From: Psococerastis gibbosa
Taxonomy: Eukaryota; Arthropoda; Insecta; Psocodea; Psocidae
NCBI GenBank assembly: GCA_963971405.1
Contig: OZ020490.1
Location: forward strand, 3,596,001 to 3,660,000
DNA: 64,000 nt
Direction of reading: 5' to 3'
The notes beneath the pieces are model-generated. The model was not told the DNA's origin and ran no database searches. It saw only the letters and a program-made list of their open reading frames with translations. Below are positions 10,601 through 19,990 of this stretch, piece after piece; within the stretch, counting starts at the first letter, position 1, and each line of letters begins with the position of its first letter. A program made the translations under genes and the position numbers.

Positions 10601-13600
10601 AAAATCACTTTTTTACTGTTACAGTGACTGGGGTGAACATTTACGTAGTGACTCCATGTGTGTGTTTAGTCTGCATATTCTACACATGCATCGTAAGTAG
10701 ATACCTATCTACAATATCAAATTCATACCGTACGACTAACACCTTCTATCTTAATGATTAATAGTCAACTCCCTCTTCTTCATCTTCTTCTGCTTATTCT
10801 TCTTCTTCTTTCTCTTCTTTTTCTTCATCTTCTTCTCCTTCTTCGTATTCTTCTTGCTTAGTCTTACCTCCAGGTTCATTCACCCATTCATCGTAGACCC
10901 AAAACAGGTATTGTACAATAGGCTATACTTTATAATACTAAACTCAGTTGCTGTAGACTCTATTCCAAAGTGAATCTACTGAAATGTCACTTTTGAGCTT
11001 TATGTATTCTATATATTTTATGTACAGGCTATATTGTTTTTGCCCCACCTTAAGCTAAGTTACTGTAGAGTACCACCTACTTTTTCTAATTCAGGTACCA
11101 TATTTTTTTAACAGGGTGGTGTCAAAGCTGTAGTGTGGACGGATGTAATACAAATGTTTATCATGATGGGCTCCGTCGTAGTTGTGTTCATAAAAGGCAC
11201 AATGGACGCAGGAGGCATTGGGGCTGTTTGGGCTGCCAACTGGGAGACTGGCCGAATCGAGGTTCCTTCGTAAGTTTTTATGGAATGGGTTCGAACCCCG
11301 TTTCCATCCATTTTTCCATGTATTCTTTTCTCTGAGACCTTGAAGCTCATCATGGTTGCTTTGTTGAGATTTATTTTGATATTGCTCTTGTACTCTTTGT
11401 TTTGTAACTCTTTGTTCTCGTAACTGTTGCGGTTGATCTTGTACTCTTTGTTCCAAATGTCCTCGTAACTGTTGTTTTTGTTATTTAACTCTTTGTTCTT
11501 AATGATATTGCTGCCCTTGTACTCTTTGTTCCAAATGTTCTCGTAACTGTTGTTTTTGTTATTTAACTCTTTGTTCTTAATGATATTGCTGTCCTTGTAC
11601 TCTTTGTTCCAAATGTTCACGTAACTGTCGCTTTTGTTATTTAACTCTTTGTTCTTAATGATATTGCTGTCCTTGTACTCTTTGTTCCAAATGTTCATGT
11701 AACTGTCGTTTTTGTTATTTAACTCTTTGTTCTTAATGACATTGCTGTCCTTGTACTCTTTGTTCCAAATTTTCTCGTAACTGTTGTTTTTGTTATTTAA
11801 CTCTTTGTTCTTAATGATATTGCTGTCCTCTGTACTCTTTGTTCCAAATTGTTCTCGTAACTGTCGTTTTTGTTATTTAACTCTTTGTTCTTAATGATAT
11901 TGCTGTCCTTGTACTCTTTGTTCCAAATGTTCTCGTAACTGTTGTTTTTGTTATTTAACTCTTTGTTCTTAATGATATTGCTGCCCTTGTACTCTTTGTT
12001 CTAAATGTTCTCGTAACAGTTGTTTTTGTTATTTAACTCTTTGTTCTTAATGATATTGCTGTCCTTGTACTCTGTTCCAAATGTTCTCGTAACTGTTGTT
12101 TTTGTTATTTTACTCTTTGTTCTTAATGATATTGCTGTCCTTGTACTCTTTGTTCCAAATGTTCACGTAACTGTCGTTTTTGTTATTTAACTCTTTGTTC
12201 TTAATGATATTGCTGCCCTTGTACTCTTTGTTCCAAATGTTCATGTAACTGTCGTTTTTGTTATTTAACTCTTTGTTCTTAATGATATTGCTGTCCTTGT
12301 ACTCTTTGTTCCAAATTTTCTCGTAACTGTTGTTTTTGTTATTTAACTCTTTGTTCTTAATGATATTGCTGCCCTTGTACTCTTTGTTCTAAATGTTCTC
12401 GTAACAGTTGTTTTTGTTATTTTACTCATTCTTCCAAATGATATTGCAGTTATTGCTGTCCTTGTACTCTTTGTTCCAAATTTTCTCGTAACTGTTGTTT
12501 TTGTTATTTTACTCATTCTTCCAAATGATATTGCAGTTATTGCTGTCCTTGTACTCTTTGTTCCAAATATTCTCGTAGCTGTTGTTATAGGTCTTGTAGT
12601 CTCTCATTACAGATTCAATCCAGACCCAACCCTACGTCACACGATGTTCACTATTTTCCTGGGGGGCACGATTCACATGATGCAAACCGGCATAGTCAAT
12701 CAAAACCAGATTCAGCGATATTTGACATTACCCAGTTTGAAGTCTGCAAGAAGGTAGGATAGTTAGTGTTAGCAAAAAAAAAAACAATTTGTTATTGGCG
12801 CCACTTTTGGTACCATTTCTGGGCTTTAGTGGGTGCCAAATCACTCCCTGAAGCTGACTGAAAATCAGGACACTTATGTAGGCAGTAAGCTCTTTAACAT
12901 TTAAAAAAGGCTCCATGTTCCAGACTCTTTCGCAAAAATCTAAACATGCTCTTAACGGAAAACGCTTTTTATTCGGTCAATGAATTTGTTAACTCTATGA
13001 CACCGGCTTCATAGCCTACAATGTTACCTCATTATTTTGTATAGTGAGTATTTTGTATTGCGATAGTCAAATATTTTTTATGTATGTAACGATTTCTATG
13101 TATTCTTCGAATACCTTGTGAAATAAATATTATCTTATCTTATTAGACGCGGGATTTTTTCCCGGGCACAGCAATATGTAACTTAGGGGGATTGTTTTCA
13201 AACTATGGGGAATTGAAACATTACGGATGTTGCGAGGCTGTGGAAACCGCTGGATGAGCTAAGGCAAGAGGATTCACTCTTTCAAAAAAATTTCACCTTT
13301 CGTTTTTTTTCGGTATTAGTAGTATATCTGCAGGTACCTACTACCTACAGTATCTAGCCAACACCCCCACAAAACTTGACGGTTCATTTATAGTTACAAA
13401 TACTTCTACGGCCGGAGTTACACAAAGATAGTAGATCGTAGATCATGGTGTCTCTGAAAGCGTTCTTCCAAACGTTCCTTCAAGATCTGCGGTTGACATC
13501 TTCAGTGGCACTGAGTAGACTTTTATGATTGTATCTTGGAGAGTCAGCACACTGTTGCTGCACAGATGTTGACGAAGCGTTTGGAAGTGCGCTTCCAGAA

Positions 13601-16600
13601 TGACCACTCCTCAATCACATCAATCACTTCTAAGATCTCGGAGGTACCGCAGCCAGATCACCCACGGCCTGTTTCTGAATTCTATTGCTTTTTTAGATTA
13701 TTCATTTGTTTAAAAAAGGAATTTTGCCGTTTTCTAGAGCCCTCTGGATTTTCGTATTCGGCACAAACTTCTTTGTTCTCACCTGTGGATTCTGCGGCCT
13801 TGTCGCTTTTGCGACATACAAGAACTGCGATCCCCTTACCACTGGACTAGCGAAGGCAAAGGATCAAATATTACCATTATTTGTTATGGAAGTTATGGGA
13901 GACTACCCTGGGATGCCTGGGCTTTTTGTTTCTGGAATATTCAGCGCTGCTCTCAGGTAAGCAGGGCTCAAGTTTAGCCTCAGGTGCGACTTGTACCCGA
14001 ACTTGATGAAGTCATGCTTACGTCTATGGAATTCTTCTTTCGATTAGGAAAGAAATGCAGTATACTGTTATGCTGTTCTTCATCTCAGAAGCCAATTGGA
14101 ACATCTTTATCTGTCATTATGACAATGCTAGAAATCATGGAAAATGGGTATATCTGTACATTTTCATTTTAGTTTCAAACTTTAGGCTAAATTATATCGA
14201 AAGTTTATGTTGGTCACTTGCGCCACTCTTAGCCTATACGGTAGGTGCTTCAATTTAGACTTTAGTGGTCACACCGTCTGTAGATTGTAAATAAACCCAA
14301 GGTGAAACTGCCCGCTTATTAACTTGCATCATATGGTTCGCTTTATTACAGAGCCTGGGTAAACCACAATCTGCCTACACCTATATTATGCCGAAGGCCA
14401 TTGTGTGGTTTTGTACAGAAAATAAGTTCTTGCGTGCACCGCAACCTGCACATATATAATATAACAGCGGTGTAACGATTGGCTTTTGAAGGGGAGTCGG
14501 CGATGTTTCTCATGGCACCCCCCCCCCCCTTTCATAAAAATGTAGAAAAATGTGAGAGTCGGTCGTTCTCATGGACCCATGCAGCTTTTTATGCATTTTG
14601 GCAGCAGTATTTTGATATTACATGTGAAGAATATCATACATATTATTATAATGAAGGGGGCTCGGGGCTCTCCCCTGGGGGATTTAAAAAAAAATTGCAA
14701 ATTGCGACTCGTTTCCGACCGCAAGGTGTGTAGAGACTCGCACAAGACGCACAAGCACGCTACCACCTTGCCATCGAAGTCGCTTAAGAAATACGGGAGT
14801 TTTACGAATTTTAATAGCAACAACGTTTAGATTTTAATGGTGAAACATGCAATCATTTTCATTTTCTTGAAAAAATGTCGTAGCCCTGAAATATCGGGGG
14901 ATTTATGCATTCTGTCGGCAAAAGTTTTAGGATTTTCAAACGAGAACTTTTATTTTTAAAATCTGGAAATCTGGGGGCCGGGGGTCCGTGGCGAACTGTT
15001 GTAGAATATCAACGTGATGCCACTAGTTCAGTTAATTTCCGTTTTAAAAAAATTTTGATTAAAAAATCCCCTGTCCAAAGGTCGCAGCTTTCCGCCAGCC
15101 TTAAATCCCTTTTTGGCATATCCTGCCCATAGACTATTACGGACATATATATTTTTAAAAAATCCCCCATTCTCATAATCAAAGGATTGGTGGCACCCGC
15201 TCTAAACGTTTTTAAATCGAATCCATAGTACTGTGAAATACCGCAAATGCTCGCACGCGTCCACTTCTTCTTCTTCTGGCTCTACAGCCCTTGATGGGTT
15301 TTGGCCAGCTCGACAACACTCCTCCAGTCATTACGGTTCATGCTCCACCATCTACGGACTGCCAACTCGCGAAGGTCATTTTCCAACTCATCCTTCCAGC
15401 GTTTTCGAGGAAGTCCCGCCAGTCGTCTTCCTGTCATGCTCGCTTTGTACATCTTGTTCGACATGCGAGTCTACTAGTCTTCTATTTCTGTATTTTTCAG
15501 TTCATTATCAACTGGACTAAATTCGATGTCCGCAGTAGTCCTAGAAGACTTCGTCAAACCAAATATTGGACGCAGTCTGTCGGATACAGCCACACGATGG
15601 ATTCTGCGTTCTGTAGTTATCATTTTCGGCGCAGTGTGCGTTACTTTGGTGTTTGTCGTTGAGAAACTTGGCGCTGTGTTACAGGTTTGTATACAGATTG
15701 GCAAGCATCATGGCAATTGTAGTCAGATGACTATTTTAGGGAATTGTAACGCGGTGGTTCCCCGTTTTCTTCTGCATCCTTATGCCGTTGACTCATCATT
15801 GAGTTCCTCCACCGTCCCTACCCCAGGACAAAAGCGTGCCTTGGACATTAAAGGCTATTTTTCGATTATCCTGGCTCAAACTCGGTTCCCTATTTAACAA
15901 ATGGCTAGTAGGACTTACATTGTCTGCTGCGCTTATAATCCTAGGTCTCATAGTCATCGAAAATTAGGGTGGAGCCCATTGTCAGGGAAGGGGCGATGTT
16001 TCGGGAGTGTGCTACTCCCATCATCAGGCTAAGTCTTGAGAAGGACTGATGGTATACCTACAATCTTATACTGTATATTAATTTGATAATTTCAGCTTTC
16101 TATGAGTCTCTCGGCCATAACAAGTGGAGCCTCTTTCGGTCTTTTCGTCGGTGGAATGCTTCTTCCTCGGCTTAATTCAAAGGTAACCGAACCCAAAACA
16201 GTATACATCAGGGACGGATCCAGCCCATCTGCGGGGGAGGGTAGTTGGGGGTCTAAATAGGAAAATATGTAGGATCGATTTAATCCGAGCGTAATAAATT
16301 AACTAACATTAGATTTACTAAATTTGGAGGGGGGGGGGCAGCTATCCCCCTGGGGGGGGGGTCGTCCACCTGACGACACTGAAGGTGACTTAAATTCTAA
16401 ATAGGCCAGACCTACACATTACCACACAGCAATAATGGCAGGGCACGCAATGCATTTGAACGTGAATTTGTTTTCATTTTTTCAAAAAAAAAAAATTTTT
16501 TGCACAAAACCCAATAGTTTTTTGGAAAACCAAACCATCCGGTTTCATTACTCACTTTAACACCTAAAACATGCTTGAAGTTAGAAATCATCGGTACAAA

Positions 16601-18621
16601 GGTTTCACAGAAAAATTATTTTTTAGTCATTTTTCATTAAAATTCAGTTATGCTTATTTTTTTTACCCCCAGAAGCAAACTATCAAGGGGCAAGCGACCC
16701 CCCGCATTTTATCAACATTAATAACGACTAGAATATATGTGAATTTAAAAGAAATCGTTGGAGCCGTTTTTGAGAAATGATTTTTTTAGACTTTTTTTTG
16801 GAGTTTTTGAGAATAACCCCCCCCCCCCTCCAAATTGAGTTAGCCCAAAATAAAATAAAAATAATCTGGAGGTATGATTTTTATAAGCCTACATGCCAAA
16901 TTTCATTTAAATCAACCGAGTAGTTTGCCCGGAAATCGATGAACAGACAGACAGACAGACAGACAGATATTTCGTTCGTTCCTGGGACCATAAAACGTGT
17001 AAATCCGTTGACATCTCGGAATCGAAAATTTCGACCGTCACAAAGCTTTCCTTATACTACCTATAAATTGGAAAGCAATAAAGCTACGGTACTAATAGTA
17101 ACTAGTATTTTTCGCAGAACACTGTCTTTATCGCATTAGATACCTAATTACGCTGTGAGACCAGGAATTGGAGATCTTACATGAAACACCGTGTTTTTTG
17201 ATAAAGATTTGTGGAAGTAATGGAATAAACAAAGTGTTTCGTGTACATATTCAACTCCAGTTCGCACAATACGCCTACTACAAAAAGCGATGTCCCATAC
17301 CTATACATCGTACTTATTAAATTTTGTATAATTTCAGGGTGTTCTAACCGGTGGTGTTTTGGGGATGATGGCCAGTTCCGTAATAATTTTTGGAGCACAA
17401 AAAGCTGTTGCCAAAGGCGCTGTATATCACCCAAATAAGCCTTTGTCCACAGAAGGTTGTAATTATGCATTTAAGGTTGTTAGTGGAGTGCATAATACTA
17501 CGGCTGAGTAAGTAGTCTTTGTAGAAATCAAATAAATCCTAGTAGTAAGAAAATATATCTAGATTGTATACTGTACTGTATACACAGCTATACCGAGTCT
17601 ATACTTAACTTGCATTTGCACCAACGGAAATGATTATATTATCTTCTTTTCTTATGATAAAAAACAAACAATTTAATGAATGTATCCGATTAACCTCTTG
17701 AATCGACTCAGTAAGTAACCTAACAGGTGCTTGTGTCGAGTTACAACACGGCTCCGAAGGTGTGTTGAGACTGGCACAAGTACAAGCACACTACCACCTT
17801 GCCACCAAAGTCGCTAAGTTACCCAGGGAATAACTAAAACATTAATACTTCCGTTGTAAATGGAAATACATGTGATGAAGCCAGAGTCGTGTTGGGTACC
17901 ATAGGGGGTGCCAACGGCCTTGCCATGTTGAATCCATGAGAGCAGAGCATGTTTCAAACTACGGCAAACTTGGTAGTGTGCACAGCGTTGGCAGGGGAAC
18001 ATGGTGGGACATGATAACGCGCTGAGGCTATACCAGTCAGTCTACGTGCGTGTCGAGTCCTGGTCACCTTAGGATTGATTCGTGTGACTTTACAATGTTC
18101 CCCAAGTGGTTCGGAATCCACTATAATCAGGAGGTCCACCTCCTGTCAGTCAACTCCCCTTTCCCCCGAGATGAAAGAGGCTGCCCATAGGGTGCCTCAA
18201 GTTAACAAACAGACTCACTCCCCTCGCTTGGCTGACAGGGTTGCTTAAAGCAGAAATGCAGAAATGCAGAAATAACAAGAACAGAGGGGGTTCTGGAGTT
18301 AACGCCCACTTCCACGGCTAAAAGCTCATTTCCCTCTCATGCTATTCATAATTTCTGTTACTGTTTTACGCAATTTTTGCATGTTTTTTCAGGTCAGACA
18401 TTTTTCCCCTTTTTCGGATCAGCTACCTCTACTACACTGCTATAGGAGCCTTCGTGACAGTGCTAGTGTCACTACTAGTCAGCACAGCAACAGGAGGAAG
18501 TGATCATGTAAACATGGACCCGCGTCTCTTCTCCCCCATCATCAGAAAGAGGATAACACGGAAAACTCAAAAGAAGGACTTACCGGAGGAAAATCATCTG
18601 TTAGGTGTCATTCAGAAGTAG
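7426..18621 (+). CDS. SLC5 sodium-coupled solute transporter, gene 2 (complete)
   Basis: Twelve exons (7426-7655, 8487-8646, 9571-9636, 9875-9926, 10625-10692, 11115-11269, 12613-12753, 13738-13956, 15501-15684, 16096-16182, 17338-17507, 18393-18621) total 1,761 bp and translate without a break into 586 residues, close to the 590-620 of SLC5A8/A6 relatives. In order: NSS sequon at the N-terminus, TM1 (TDYIVFVVMLVTCSSVGLYY), EYLMGGRNM, SFVSGITLLGTPTE, STYEYLHLRFNN, the family signature GGVKAVVWTDVIQ near residue 193, VNQNQIQRYL near 274, DYPGMPGLF, the Na2-site SSLSTGLNS, TM9-TM12, an NTT sequon in the large loop and NMDPRLFSPII. It should act at the plasma membrane as a Na+ cotransporter of monocarboxylates, vitamins or similar; substrate is inference. 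All introns are GT-AG. The start Met was chosen because the preceding frame is closed and the N-terminal length fits the family. Confidence 0.95.
8163..8255. repeat. Short copy of foldback family F1
   Basis: AATCTGGGCTGATGGGCCGT then the inverted CGGATTCTACTGGTTCTTCG, and GACTCCGGCCGTGAAAGCC. The middle arm with ACGTTTCG is missing. Confidence 0.6.
8256..8440 (+). mobile_element. tRNA-derived SINE, family SA
   Basis: The 5' part keeps a tRNA T-arm/B-box (GGTTCGAGTCCCATAC), followed by the family body TTTCTGGCCATGCTT, CCTAGTTGAGTG and GGCTTAGTAATAGAACAAAA, then a TTTA repeat tail. The same body in reverse is the seed of the array at 47.4-49.2 kb. Confidence 0.65.
8487..8646 (+). CDS. SLC5 gene 2 exon 2
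   Basis: Acceptor TTTTTAAG, donor GAG|GTTAGT. Encodes SFVSGITLLGTPTELYLHG, the broken helix region that forms part of the substrate/Na+ path in LeuT-fold SLC5 proteins, then TM3. Confidence 0.92.
8673..8855. mobile_element. MITE with CAAGGCCGTAGCCA ends
   Basis: Perfect 14-bp inverted ends, each next to a C-run of more than 12. It lies 26 bp after the exon 2 donor. Flanking 8-mers CAAAAAAT and TTCAAAAT are similar but not identical, so a hAT origin is likely but unproved. Confidence 0.65.
8915..9390 (+). repeat. R1 repeat carrying an inverted R1 segment
   Basis: A + strand R1 copy is interrupted at about 8,975-9,120 by the tail half of R1 in reverse (TTTCAGCATTTCTGCTTTAA to GGGGAGTTGACTGACAGGG). 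This gives a potential head-to-head fold inside intron 2. Confidence 0.6.
9571..9636 (+). CDS. SLC5 gene 2 exon 3
   Basis: 22 codons, phase 0 to 0, YLHLRFNNKVRIFGSVLFTI; the YLxLRF motif follows STYE of exon 2 exactly as in the family. Acceptor TTTTTTCAG, donor CTT|GTAAGT. Confidence 0.9.
9875..9926 (+). CDS. SLC5 gene 2 exon 4 (52 bp)
   Basis: Small exon VCWLPIVIYVPALAFNQ, the TM4 segment with the family IYxPALALNQ motif. Acceptor GTTTTCAG, donor AAG|GTATAC. Confidence 0.9.
10105..10385 (+). mobile_element. LINE 3' tail remnant, family L2t
   Basis: LTVKKRKLTYFGHKMRDEKY then a broken frame; relatives of this reverse-transcriptase tail are at 24,440-24,700, 37,025-37,275 and, reversed, at 50,985-51,480. 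Ends with GATCGCCAATCTTC and a GAAGAGACA end. Confidence 0.7.
10625..10692 (+). CDS. SLC5 gene 2 exon 5
   Basis: TGVNIYVVTPCVCLVCIFYTCI, a membrane helix leading into the GGVKA signature. Acceptor CTGTTACAG, donor ATC|GTAAGT. Confidence 0.9.
10780..10860. repeat. TTC-rich microsatellite
   Basis: Imperfect TCT/TTC run in intron 5. Confidence 0.9.
11115..11269 (+). CDS. SLC5 gene 2 exon 6
   Basis: Opens with GGVKAVVWTDVIQMF, the most recognisable SLC5 signature, followed by TM6 and an extracellular stretch. Acceptor TTTTTAACAG, donor TC|GTAAGT. Confidence 0.95.
11383..12600. repeat. 78-bp minisatellite in SLC5 gene 2 intron 6
   Basis: About 15 imperfect copies of a 78-bp unit (landmarks TTCTTAATGATATTGCTGTC, CTTGTACTCTTTGTTCCAAA, CTCGTAACTGTTG). 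Because 78 is 26 codons, the - strand stays open over long stretches (Asn/Lys-rich). That frame is a by-product, not a gene. The array stops 13 bp before the exon 7 acceptor. Later copies have a longer variant unit. Confidence 0.95.
12613..12753 (+). CDS. SLC5 gene 2 exon 7
   Basis: FNPDPTLRHTMFTIFLGGTI, then GIVNQNQIQRYLTLPS; the NQxQxQRY motif is diagnostic for this SLC5 branch. Acceptor CTCATTACAG, donor AAG|GTAGGA. Confidence 0.93.
13430..13600. repeat. Diverged foldback family F1 copy
   Basis: Contains CTGCGGTTGACATCTTCAGT and the inverted GCACAGATGTTGACGAAGCG, as in the better copies at 21,765 and 35,936. Confidence 0.5.
13738..13956 (+). CDS. SLC5 gene 2 exon 8
   Basis: ALWIFVFGTNFFVLTCGFCG, CDPLTTGLAKAKDQILP and GDYPGMPGLFVSGIFSAAL; 219 bp, collinear with 1469-1687 of gene 1. 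Acceptor TTTTCTAG, donor CAG|GTAAGC. Confidence 0.95.
14714..14790 (-). mobile_element. SINE family SB, partial
   Basis: Reverse of TCGATGGCAAGGTGGTAGCG and GCGAGTCTCTACACACC. Fuller copies are at 45,650 and 46,415. The rest of this 1.5-kb intron (13,957-15,259) shows nothing I recognise. Confidence 0.55.
15260..15475 (-). mobile_element. LINE 3' tail, family L1t
   Basis: The - strand frame reads MTGRRLAGLPRKRWKDELEN, LRELAVRRWW and ELAKTHQGL then stop, the usual C-terminus of a non-LTR reverse transcriptase. It ends 25 bp before the exon 9 acceptor. Confidence 0.75.
15501..15684 (+). CDS. SLC5 gene 2 exon 9
   Basis: SSLSTGLNSMSAVVLEDFVK with the Na2-site Ser/Thr cluster, then TM9. 184 bp as in gene 1. 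Acceptor GTATTTTTCAG, donor CAG|GTTTGT. Confidence 0.95.
15700..15896 (-). mobile_element. LINE 3' untranslated remnant, family L3t
   Basis: The reverse complement of the repeat at 56,520-56,795 (shared CTTATGCCGTTGACTCATCA region and GGCAAGCATCATGGCAAT region). Confidence 0.5.
15985..16060. repeat. Single-copy relative of the 34-kb hairpin minisatellite
   Basis: GCGATGTTTCGGGAGTGTGC, ATCATCAGGCTAAGTCTTGA and GAAGGACTGATGGTATACC. The expanded array at 33,890-34,265 has the same order of landmarks in reverse. Confidence 0.6.
16096..16182 (+). CDS. SLC5 gene 2 exon 10
   Basis: LSMSLSAITSGASFGLFVGG; 87 bp, phase 0 to 0, matching gene 1. Acceptor ATTTCAG, donor AAG|GTAACC. Confidence 0.92.
16209..16355. 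mobile_element. MITE, CAGGGACGGATCCAG family
   Basis: Left end CAGGGACGGATCCAGCCC and internal TAATAAATTAACTAACATTAG shared with the copies at 7,080 and 44,731. The right end merges with the T1 element that follows. Confidence 0.55.
16355..17080 (-). mobile_element. T1 element, truncated
   Basis: One of seven large copies of a roughly 840-bp repeat (landmarks ACACAGCAATAATGGCAGGG, GAAGCAAACTATCAAGGGGC, TCGTTGGAGCCGTTTTTGAG, AGTAGTTTGCCCGGAAATCG, a CAGA run, CAAAGCTTTCCTTATACTAC). It has no ORF. The first 100 bp of the unit are missing here. Confidence 0.75.
17338..17507 (+). CDS. SLC5 gene 2 exon 11
   Basis: TM11, then VYHPNKPLSTEGCNYAF with the conserved Cys and an NTT sequon. 170 bp as in gene 1. 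Acceptor TAATTTCAG, donor GA|GTAAGT. Confidence 0.93.
17722..17820 (-). mobile_element. SINE family SB, partial
   Basis: Reverse of the GACTTTGGTGGCAAGGTGGT / GTGCTTGTACTTGTGCCAGT head of the family. Confidence 0.5.
17909..18275 (+). repeat. SINE-like repeat, family R1
   Basis: Near full-length copy in the last intron, starting GCCAACGGCCTTGCCATG and ending GCTTAAAGCAGAAATGCAG with a short local repeat of GAAATGCA. Confidence 0.75.
18393..18621 (+). CDS. SLC5 gene 2 terminal exon 12
   Basis: SYLYYTAIGAFVTVLVSLLV last helix, NMDPRLFSPIIRKR, a lysine-rich tail ending LLGVIQK and TAG at 18619-18621. Twelve bp longer than the gene 1 terminal exon. Acceptor GTTTTTTCAG. Confidence 0.95.
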
Positions 18622-18692
18622 TAAGTAAGGGTTAAATTTCGGTTCCCTTGACATCCCCTATCCCAAAGCACCGAATTGATCGATGGGTTTAA

Positions 18693-19076
18693 GGTGCCCA
18701 TTCCATTGACCGGCTAGGGCTATTTTCAAAAACGGTGACGTGGTAGCAGACATTCAAGACTTAGGTGGCGTTTCCACTGATCTCGCATTGCAGAATTGAC
18801 GGAAATGTTTATTTTCCTCTATGCCATAGTTAAAATTGATCAATGATCATACAGTAAAATCACAAACAAACAAACTAAAATTAAAAAATGGCGTCATGGG
18901 ATATGTTAAGTACAAACATTTTAATAGATTTCTATAAAAAGAAAAATTCTAATTTCCGTCAATGTCATTTGCATTCTGCAATGCGAGGTCGGTGGAAACG
19001 TCACCTAAGTCTTGAATGTCTGCTACCACGTCACCGTTTTTGTAAATAGCCCTAGCCGGTCGGTGGAATGGGCGCC
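18693..19076. mobile_element. M3 MITE between convergent genes
   Basis: Full M3 copy with long inverted arms (GGTGCCCATTCCATTGACCG on the left, CGGTCGGTGGAATGGGCGCC on the right). It starts 72 bp after the SLC5 gene 2 stop, so it probably sits in that gene's 3' UTR. Confidence 0.7.
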
Positions 19077-19120
19077 GAAGCAGTATAATCCGGGATGGTT
19101 GGCTGTGGTCAATACAATAC

Positions 19121-19224
19121 ATTCTGCAATGCGAGGTCGGTGGAAACGTCACCTAAGTCTTGAATGTCTGCTACCACGTCACTGTTTTTGGAAATAGCCC
19201 TAGCCGGTCAATGGAATGGGCGCC
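19121..19224. mobile_element. M3 MITE, right arm only
   Basis: ATTCTGCAATGCGAGGTCGG to GTCAATGGAATGGGCGCC, a second right arm 45 bp after the complete copy. Confidence 0.65.
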
Positions 19225-19312
19225 TATGCATATAATATACCTTCATGTCTCTTCCTGCACCTTCCGTATTTTAGTGATTAAAGACGATGTTTTAACTTTT
19301 ATTCTATTACTA

Positions 19313-19318
19313 TTTATT
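19313..19318 (-). promoter_or_regulatory. Possible polyadenylation signal of the lipase gene
   Basis: TTTATT here reads AATAAA on the - strand, about 510 bp past the lipase stop codon. If used, the 3' UTR would contain the R1 repeat. Confidence 0.25.
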
Positions 19319-19454
19319 GTTTGTATTAAAAAATAATCATCACAATTCCATAATTAGTCTTATTGATTAGGTACCGTACCTAATGGTACAAAATTATTTT
19401 TAATTACCAGTGTAATAAGGCACTCTAAGATGTCTCATACGATGTCTCATTGAA

Positions 19455-19815
19455 GCCAACGGTCTTACCATGTTGATTCCATGCTTCTAACTAAACGTAG
19501 TGATAAATGTTTCAAGCGGCTAATTTGGTAGTGTGCACAGCGTTGGCAGGGGAACATGGTGGGACATGATAACGCACTGAGACTATATCAGTCAGTCTAC
19601 GTGCGTGTCGAGTCCTGGTAACCTCAGATTTAATCGTATGACTTTACCATGTTCCCCAAGTGGTTTTATAATCAGGAGGTCCACCCTGTCAGTCAACTCC
19701 CCATTCCCCGAGGTGATAGAATCTGTCCTTTGGGTGCCTCAAGTTAACAAACAGACTAACTCCCCCGCCAGGGTTGCTTAAAAGCAGAATTGCTGAAAAC
19801 AGGCGTTGGAACCAA
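19455..19815 (+). repeat. R1 repeat abutting the lipase stop codon
   Basis: Near full-length R1, whose AAC-rich tail ends about 15 bp from the lipase stop at 19,830. It lies antisense to that gene. Confidence 0.75.
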
Positions 19816-19829
19816 CACAACAACATGTC

Positions 19830-19990
19830 TCATATTTGGTTTTCACTAGACACTTCCTCAAAGTTTCGGTTTGTTATAAGAAATGGCCTGTCTTCAGTCG
19901 GACATAGAAAATGGCTGTAGGATGGCACTATCCACGAAGAAGTTTTTTGACCAGGATTCTCAAACAGGTTGTTCCACAGGGTGTTTGCAA
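19830..19990 (-). CDS. PLB1-like exon F (last)
   Basis: Acceptor GTTTTAG, then [20 protein letters not shown] and [18 protein letters not shown], ending NQI and TGA. The LWNNxxExxGxK and CPxxxxPF motifs close each repeat in PLB1 proteins, so this is the true domain end. Confidence 0.9.

Noticed and set aside
11108-11698. Long antisense ORF rich in Asn, Lys and Glu
   Set aside because: It is the reverse reading of the 78-bp minisatellite plus part of SLC5 exon 6; no splice or start context of its own.
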